Source of the DNA: a virus
Length of the DNA stretch: 34,078 bases
IMG/VR virus record: IMGVR_UViG_3300045107_000255
Span: 1 to 34,078 of that record
Direction: 5' to 3' (one strand)
In this document: positions 30,991 to 34,078 of the stretch, in pieces
How the letters are laid out: each line of letters begins with the position of its first letter
How positions within the stretch are numbered: position 1 is the first letter of the stretch
Notes under the pieces: generated by a model
The model's input: only the letters and a program-made list of their open reading frames with translations
What the model was told of the DNA's origin: nothing
Database searches by the model: none
Position numbers and translations under genes: made by a program

Positions 30991-31073
30991 TACCGCCGCC
31001 GCGTCCCGCTGTTTCAGCCAATCAACGCCCTGCTCGATGGTGCACGCCAACATGATCAACGCTTCCTCCATGT

Positions 31074-31089
31074 GTTGCCTGCGGGCAAC
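31074..31089. promoter_or_regulatory. Switch operator 2
   Basis: GTTGCC and GGCAAC with spacer TGCG. The same core and spacer length (4) as the other three sites. It lies in the middle of the divergent region. Confidence 0.7.
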
Positions 31090-31157
31090 GATAGGGCATG
31101 GACGGCTGAGGCCTACCTACCGGTTCGGCTGATTTCGCGGCGCCTCGGCCCCAGCGC

Positions 31158-31187
31158 TTGCGTTGCCTAAAGGCAACGGTCTACGGT
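31158..31187 (+). promoter_or_regulatory. Rightward early promoter, leaderless
   Basis: TTGCGT (31158-31163), 18-base spacer, TACGGT (31182-31187). The expected start point falls at or next to the ATG at 31195, and no clear ribosome-binding site precedes it. It would drive the rightward early operon. Confidence 0.55.
31161..31178. promoter_or_regulatory. Switch operator 3, inside the rightward promoter
   Basis: CGTTGCC and GGCAACG with spacer TAAA. It overlaps the end of the -35 box TTGCGT and fills the spacer up to the -10 box TACGGT, so binding would block RNA polymerase. Confidence 0.75.
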
Positions 31188-31194
31188 CTGAGAC

Positions 31195-31455
31195 ATGGAA
31201 GCGACGGAAAAGATGGACGGTCCGTTGCCTAAGGGCAACGGCGTGCGGCTCCGGATCGAGGTGTACGACGCCCTCGCCGGAGAGAAGGGGCTGACCTCGG
31301 TCGCCGGGCAGGCTCGACGACACGGCATCGGCCGAACCCACATGTCCCTGATCCGAGCCGGCCGCAAGGGAGTCGGCCTGTCGCTGGCCATGCGGATGGC
31401 CAGCGACCTGGAGACGACGGTTGAGGCCCTTTTCGGGCGAGTGCCCCGGCGATGA
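31195..31455 (+). CDS. Cro-like small HTH protein
   Basis: 86 residues, ATG 31195 directly after a promoter (leaderless); ATG 31213 is an alternative. SVAGQARRHGIGRTHMSLIRAGRKGVGLSLAMRMASDLETTVEALFG is a compact XRE-type HTH with the recognition helix in GRTHMSLIRAG. It starts the rightward early operon and faces the other HTH gene, the layout of a cro/cI-type switch. Operator 4 lies within its first codons, which would allow feedback on its own transcription. Confidence 0.7.
   Translation: MEATEKMDGPLPKGNGVRLRIEVYDALAGEKGLTSVAGQARRHGIGRTHMSLIRAGRKGVGLSLAMRMASDLETTVEALFGRVPRR
31222..31241. promoter_or_regulatory. Switch operator 4, inside the Cro-like gene
   Basis: CCGTTGCC and GGCAACGG with spacer TAAG. 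It lies about 30 bp into the coding region, encoding PLPKGN. Its core is identical to the three intergenic sites, although it is under coding constraint. Confidence 0.75.
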
Positions 31456-31613
31456 GTAGCCGCACTGGCCGCGAATCCCCGACCGCGAAGGTCGAGCCCC
31501 TGGACCCCGACAGCCCCGCCGGCCACGCCGCCGCCGAGGCGCTGTCCCAGGTCCTCGCCGAGATCCAGGTCGCCATCTGGCGGCGACGCGCCGCCGCCAA
31601 GCAGACGGCCTGA
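31452..31613 (+). CDS. Small hypothetical early protein
   Basis: 53 residues, ATG 31452 overlapping the Cro-like stop (ATGA). A polar N-terminus is followed by an amphipathic helix (AAAEALSQVLAEIQVAIWRRRAAAKQ) with a basic end. It is probably translated with the Cro-like protein. No family is recognised. Confidence 0.55.
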   Translation: MSSRTGRESPTAKVEPLDPDSPAGHAAAEALSQVLAEIQVAIWRRRAAAKQTA

Positions 31614-31620
31614 CAAGACG

Positions 31621-31650
31621 AGCCCCCTGCCGAGGCAACGGCAGAGGGCT
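31621..31650 (+). terminator. Hairpin in the early operon
   Basis: AGCCC-C-CTGCCG (31621-31632) pairs with CGGCAG-A-GGGCT (31639-31650), one mismatch, loop AGGCAA. It lies 7 bases after a stop and 39 bases before the next gene. There is no T tract. It could attenuate transcription or stabilise the upstream mRNA. Confidence 0.45.
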
Positions 31651-31689
31651 CAGCACCCGGACACACCCATCCATCAGCAAGGAGTCCAG

Positions 31690-32223
31690 ATGTCCCAGCA
31701 GCCTATCCGAACCCACACCACCGACCCGGCGGTGCTCGCCGCCGCTCTGCGAGAGATCGCCGACCTGATCCTCTCCGCCAAGGTCGACACCCTGACCGCG
31801 CCGGTCGACGTCCGCGTCAGCCTGTTCACCCACTACGACGCCACCGACGACCAGGCGCGGGAGGCTGTCGACCAGCTGGCGGCGGTCACCGGCAAGCCCG
31901 CGACCGACAGGGGCATCACCGACGCCAAGGTCTGGCACGAGACCGAGACCACCCAGGGCGTCTGGAGGCTGGCGGCCAAGGCGTTCCTCGACCGGCCGGT
32001 GACCCGGGTCGAGCAGCTCCAGGCGGAGGTCGACAAGCTCCGTGCCCAACTGGCCGAGCAGGCCGCTCAGACCGTGAGGGACGTCGTCGACCAGGGCGAC
32101 GAGGACGACGACTGCATCTGCCTGGAGGTCGACGGCTACCACACCTGCGGAACCACGATCAACGTGTTCTCCGACCCGGCAGTCCGGCGAGCCATCACCG
32201 ACACCACCGGTGGTGCCCAGTGA
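31690..32223 (+). CDS. Hypothetical early protein
   Basis: 177 residues, ATG 31690 with AAGGAG 6-7 bases upstream. The N-terminal part (AVLAAALREIADLILSAKVDTLTAPVDVRVSLFTHYDATDDQAREAVDQLAAVTG) resembles an alpha/beta domain seen in other actinobacterial phages and plasmids. A coiled coil follows (RVEQLQAEVDKLRAQLAEQAAQ), then an acidic stretch with CICLEVDGYHTCGTT. The function is unknown. It overlaps the next gene by four bases. Confidence 0.6.
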   Translation: MSQQPIRTHTTDPAVLAAALREIADLILSAKVDTLTAPVDVRVSLFTHYDATDDQAREAVDQLAAVTGKPATDRGITDAKVWHETETTQGVWRLAAKAFLDRPVTRVEQLQAEVDKLRAQLAEQAAQTVRDVVDQGDEDDDCICLEVDGYHTCGTTINVFSDPAVRRAITDTTGGAQ

Positions 32224-32429
32224 GCCTCGAAGAGCTGATCGCCGACGTGGACGCCACCGCCCACGCCGCCACCGCCGGCCAGGCCGACCCGGCCGCCGCC
32301 GTCGCCCACATCGCCCAGGTGCTCGACCTGTACCGGGCCGACCGGTACCAGCGGGACACCGCCGACGAGATCCAGCCCCTGCCGGCGCACGTCGAGGGCT
32401 GGTCGTGCACCGGGCGGAGGGCCGCCTGA
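32220..32429 (+). CDS. Small hypothetical early protein
   Basis: 69 residues, GTG 32220 in a GTGA overlap. It is mostly helical (LEELIADVDATAHAATAG, AVAHIAQVLDLYRADRYQRDTADEI), with a short WSCTGRR end. The stop shares a base with the next ATG. No function is recognised. Confidence 0.55.
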   Translation: MSLEELIADVDATAHAATAGQADPAAAVAHIAQVLDLYRADRYQRDTADEIQPLPAHVEGWSCTGRRAA

Positions 32430-32593
32430 TGCCCATGGTCACCGTGTACCTGAAGACCTGCTGCGGCGCGGCCGTCGGCGAGTGGTGCGACTGCGCCACC
32501 TGGGCTGCCGAGGCCGCCCAGGTGCTCGCCGGGCAGGACCCGGCCCGGCCGGTCATCACCCTGCCCACCCCGACCCGGGAGGCGGCCCGGTGA
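32429..32593 (+). CDS. Short Cys-rich early protein
   Basis: 54 residues, ATG 32429. The first 25 residues contain CCGAAVGEWCDCATW, a compact cysteine cluster that may bind zinc. The rest is a helix and a Thr/Pro-rich tail. It overlaps the WhiB-like gene by four bases (GTGA). Confidence 0.5.
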   Translation: MPMVTVYLKTCCGAAVGEWCDCATWAAEAAQVLAGQDPARPVITLPTPTREAAR

Positions 32594-32874
32594 GCGCGTA
32601 TCAACGCGGCGACGAGCAGATCAGCCCGGTACCCGCCGTGCTGACCGACCCGTCCGTGGCCGCCGTGTGCCGAGACGCCCCACCAGAGCAGCAAGGGCTG
32701 TGGGTGTCCGGCGGAGCCAGAGACCAGCAGCAGGCAGCCCGGCTGTGCCTGGACTGCCCGCTGCTGGACCCCTGCCGGGCGTACGCGGTGGCCCAGCCGT
32801 GGCGGCAGCTGTTCGGGGTGTGGGGCGGCACTACCTACACGGACCGCCGCCGGATGGCGGGGGGCCGCCGGTGA
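32590..32874 (+). CDS. WhiB-like transcription factor
   Basis: 94 residues, GTG 32590. The four iron-sulfur ligands C27, C53, C56 and C62 fit the WhiB pattern (C, then CxxCxxxxxC), and GVWGG at 76-80 is the beta-turn motif, followed by the basic tail TDRRRMAGGRR. WhiB proteins carry a 4Fe-4S cluster and bind the primary sigma factor; they are specific to Actinobacteria and their phages. Phage copies can interfere with host WhiB function or control the phage switch. Location in the early operon suggests a regulatory role on takeover. Confidence 0.88.
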   Translation: MSAYQRGDEQISPVPAVLTDPSVAAVCRDAPPEQQGLWVSGGARDQQQAARLCLDCPLLDPCRAYAVAQPWRQLFGVWGGTTYTDRRRMAGGRR

Positions 32875-33245
32875 CCGCCGTCGTCATGGCCGTCCTCGTC
32901 CTCGTCCTCGTCCTGGTCGCCGTGATCGCCGTCCTCGGCGTGTGGGTCTGGGAGCTGCGTGACGAGCTGGCCGTGGTGCGGCAGGACCGCGAGCAGGTCG
33001 AGCTGGACCGGGACCAGGCGCTCATCGCCCTGGACGCGGTCACCGGGCAGATGGCCGAGCAAGCCGTCCAGGCCCGCCGCCAGCAGCGGCACATCGCCCG
33101 GCTGAGCCGCGACCTGACCGGCACCTACTGGCCGGCCAACCACGCCGCGCGGGCCCTGGCCGAAGCGCACCCCGAACTCGGCGACACCGACATCCAGGCG
33201 CTGGCCGCGCGCCTCGCCGACAACGACCGGAAGGACCGACCGTGA
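32871..33245 (+). CDS. Membrane-anchored coiled-coil protein
   Basis: 124 residues, GTG 32871 in a GTGA overlap. Residues 5-27 are one transmembrane helix (MAVLVLVLVLVAVIAVLGVWVW), encoded by a GTCCTC-type repeat. A charged coiled coil follows (ELRDELAVVRQDREQVELDRDQALIALDAV), then a polar helical domain. It is a single-pass protein with a cytoplasmic stalk. The role is unknown. Confidence 0.6.
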   Translation: MTAVVMAVLVLVLVLVAVIAVLGVWVWELRDELAVVRQDREQVELDRDQALIALDAVTGQMAEQAVQARRQQRHIARLSRDLTGTYWPANHAARALAEAHPELGDTDIQALAARLADNDRKDRP

Positions 33246-33736
33246 TGATCGACCTGGACGCGATCCGCGCCCGCAACTACTTCGCCGACGTCGACGAGCT
33301 CCGCCAGTTCGTCACCGACCTGCTCGACGCGTACGCCGACCTGGCTCTCGACCGGAACCACCTGGCCCAGCAGCACCGAGACCGGGCCGCCGCCGACAAG
33401 CGGTCGGCGCCGCTGCTCGAACTGGCCCGCGCCGAGGCCGACCGGGCGCACCGGCTGCACGACGAGACCGGCGAGGAGCTGGACCGGGTCACCGCCGACC
33501 GGCGGCAGTGGGTGCGCCTGGCCGGCCGGCTCGCCCGCGCCCTGGCCGAGGCGCACGCCGCCGGCCTGGCTGACCAGCGCACCCGGGACCGGTGGTCCGA
33601 CCTGCTCGGCCAGCACGTCGAGCGGGTGATGACCGCCGCCGGCCGGGAGCGCACCGACTGGCCGGAGTGGCACGCCCGGATGCTGGGTGACCGCGCCGAG
33701 CCGGCGGCCGAGGCGTCCCCGGTGGTGGCTCGGTGA
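33242..33736 (+). CDS. Hypothetical helical early protein
   Basis: 164 residues, GTG 33242 (ATG 33245 is also possible). It is acidic and helical (LDAIRARNYFADVDELRQFVTDLLDAYADLALDRNHLAQQHRDRAAADKR, then RAEADRAHRLHDETGEELDRVTADRRQWVRL). The coiled-coil pattern and length suggest a partner-binding protein. The family is not recognised. The stop overlaps the next GTG. Confidence 0.55.
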   Translation: MMIDLDAIRARNYFADVDELRQFVTDLLDAYADLALDRNHLAQQHRDRAAADKRSAPLLELARAEADRAHRLHDETGEELDRVTADRRQWVRLAGRLARALAEAHAAGLADQRTRDRWSDLLGQHVERVMTAAGRERTDWPEWHARMLGDRAEPAAEASPVVAR

Positions 33737-34078
33737 GCCGGGTGTACCGGGCCCGCCGCCGGCCGGGCACGCTGCGCCGCCTGGTCGACGCGCTCGCCGC
33801 CCGCCGACCGGCGGCACAGGAACCCGCCGCGCCGGAGCTAGTCGACGCCGACTACGAGTGGCTGCAGCAGGTCCGCGACGAGCCCACCAGCCTGCTGCAC
33901 ACTCCGCCCGCCCCCGGCCCGGTCCCGGCCGCCGCCCCTCCCGCCGGCCGGCACCACCCCGAGACGGTCAGCCGGGTCGACGCCACGTACAACCCCCTGC
34001 CCCCCGCGGTCCGAGCCGAGATCGCCCCGTCCGCGTGGATCCGCGCCGGGGTCGACGACCACACCGGACGCCTGGACG
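33733..34078 (+). CDS. 5' part of edge-split hypothetical protein
   Basis: 115 codons from GTG 33733 (GTGA overlap) run open to the last base of the window, leaving one base. With base 1 appended, the frame continues without a stop to 416. The visible part is basic at the start (RRRPGTLRRLVDALAARR), then Pro-rich (TPPAPGPVPAAAPPAGRHHPE), and ends AVRAEIAPSAWIRAGVDDHTGRLD. No domain is recognised. Together with the fragment at 1-416 it would be 253 residues. Confidence 0.65.
   Translation, partial: MSRVYRARRRPGTLRRLVDALAARRPAAQEPAAPELVDADYEWLQQVRDEPTSLLHTPPAPGPVPAAAPPAGRHHPETVSRVDATYNPLPPAVRAEIAPSAWIRAGVDDHTGRLD

Noticed and set aside
30925-31071. 49-residue N-terminal extension of the leftward HTH protein
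   Set aside because: It spans operator 1, has weaker third-position GC, and lacks a good ribosome-binding site. It is kept only as an alternative start.
31117-32694. Minus-strand open frame of 525 codons over the Cro-like and early genes
   Set aside because: It would run through the promoter and operator 3 and oppose a tightly overlapping plus-strand operon.
1-34078. tRNA genes or tRNA-fragment attachment sites
   Set aside because: I saw no cloverleaf-like sequence or conserved T-loop. The integrase is a serine recombinase, which does not normally use tRNA sites.

Overview
The window reads as one actinobacterial mobile element, probably complete and circular, that combines a siphophage genome with a Streptomyces-type conjugation module. 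It is GC-rich throughout, with strong G/C bias at third codon positions, many GTG starts and dense four-base GTGA/ATGA overlaps. It carries families typical of actinomycetes: a WhiB-like protein, a TraB/FtsK-like translocase and a HutC-type GntR regulator. A Streptomyces/Micromonospora-like host is my inference; the sequence does not name a genus. I see no chromosomal gene, tRNA or rRNA at either edge. When base 34078 is joined to base 1, a gene cut by the window edges becomes one open frame of 254 codons (346 + 416 = 762 nt), so the 34,078 bases are probably a whole circle.

Layout. (1) A rightward early operon starts at a Cro-like gene (31195), crosses the window ends and runs to about 2462. 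It holds short overlapping genes: Cys-rich zinc-binding-type proteins, small membrane proteins, a WhiB-like protein and an HTH protein. It ends at an intrinsic terminator (2497-2528). (2) An HNH endonuclease cassette (2549-2988) lies between two terminator-like hairpins. (3) The late operon (3094-23285) is a full siphophage set: a small-terminase-position HTH protein, large terminase, portal, ClpP-type protease, HK97 capsid, connector, tail terminator, two tail-tube paralogues, a gp10-like protein, a tail assembly chaperone with a GGGAAAA slippery site, tape measure, tail-tip proteins, an endolysin and holin-like proteins. It ends at a hairpin with a 17-bp perfect stem (23306-23344). (4) A leftward transfer operon (27686 to 23359) encodes a multi-pass membrane protein, two small proteins, a TraB/FtsK-like DNA translocase and a small membrane protein. 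A cluster of 8-bp repeats directly 3' of the translocase gene resembles a clt transfer locus. (5) A divergent GntR/UTRA regulator (27822-28586) faces this operon across two related operators. (6) A membrane protein gene with its own promoter (28693-29058) converges on a large serine recombinase (29111-30532, minus) across an AT-rich palindrome. The recombinase gene overlaps an upstream XRE-type HTH gene. (7) The switch region (30925-31241) has four copies of the palindrome GTTGCC-N4-GGCAAC between and inside the divergent HTH genes.

How it may work together (inference). The XRE pair and the palindrome array would set lysogeny against lytic growth. The serine recombinase would integrate the element. 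The late operon would make virions. The GntR-controlled TraB module would allow DNA transfer between cells by a double-stranded DNA translocase. I recognise no replication initiator, primase, helicase or polymerase, so replication would depend on the host, on integration, or on an unrecognised gene.
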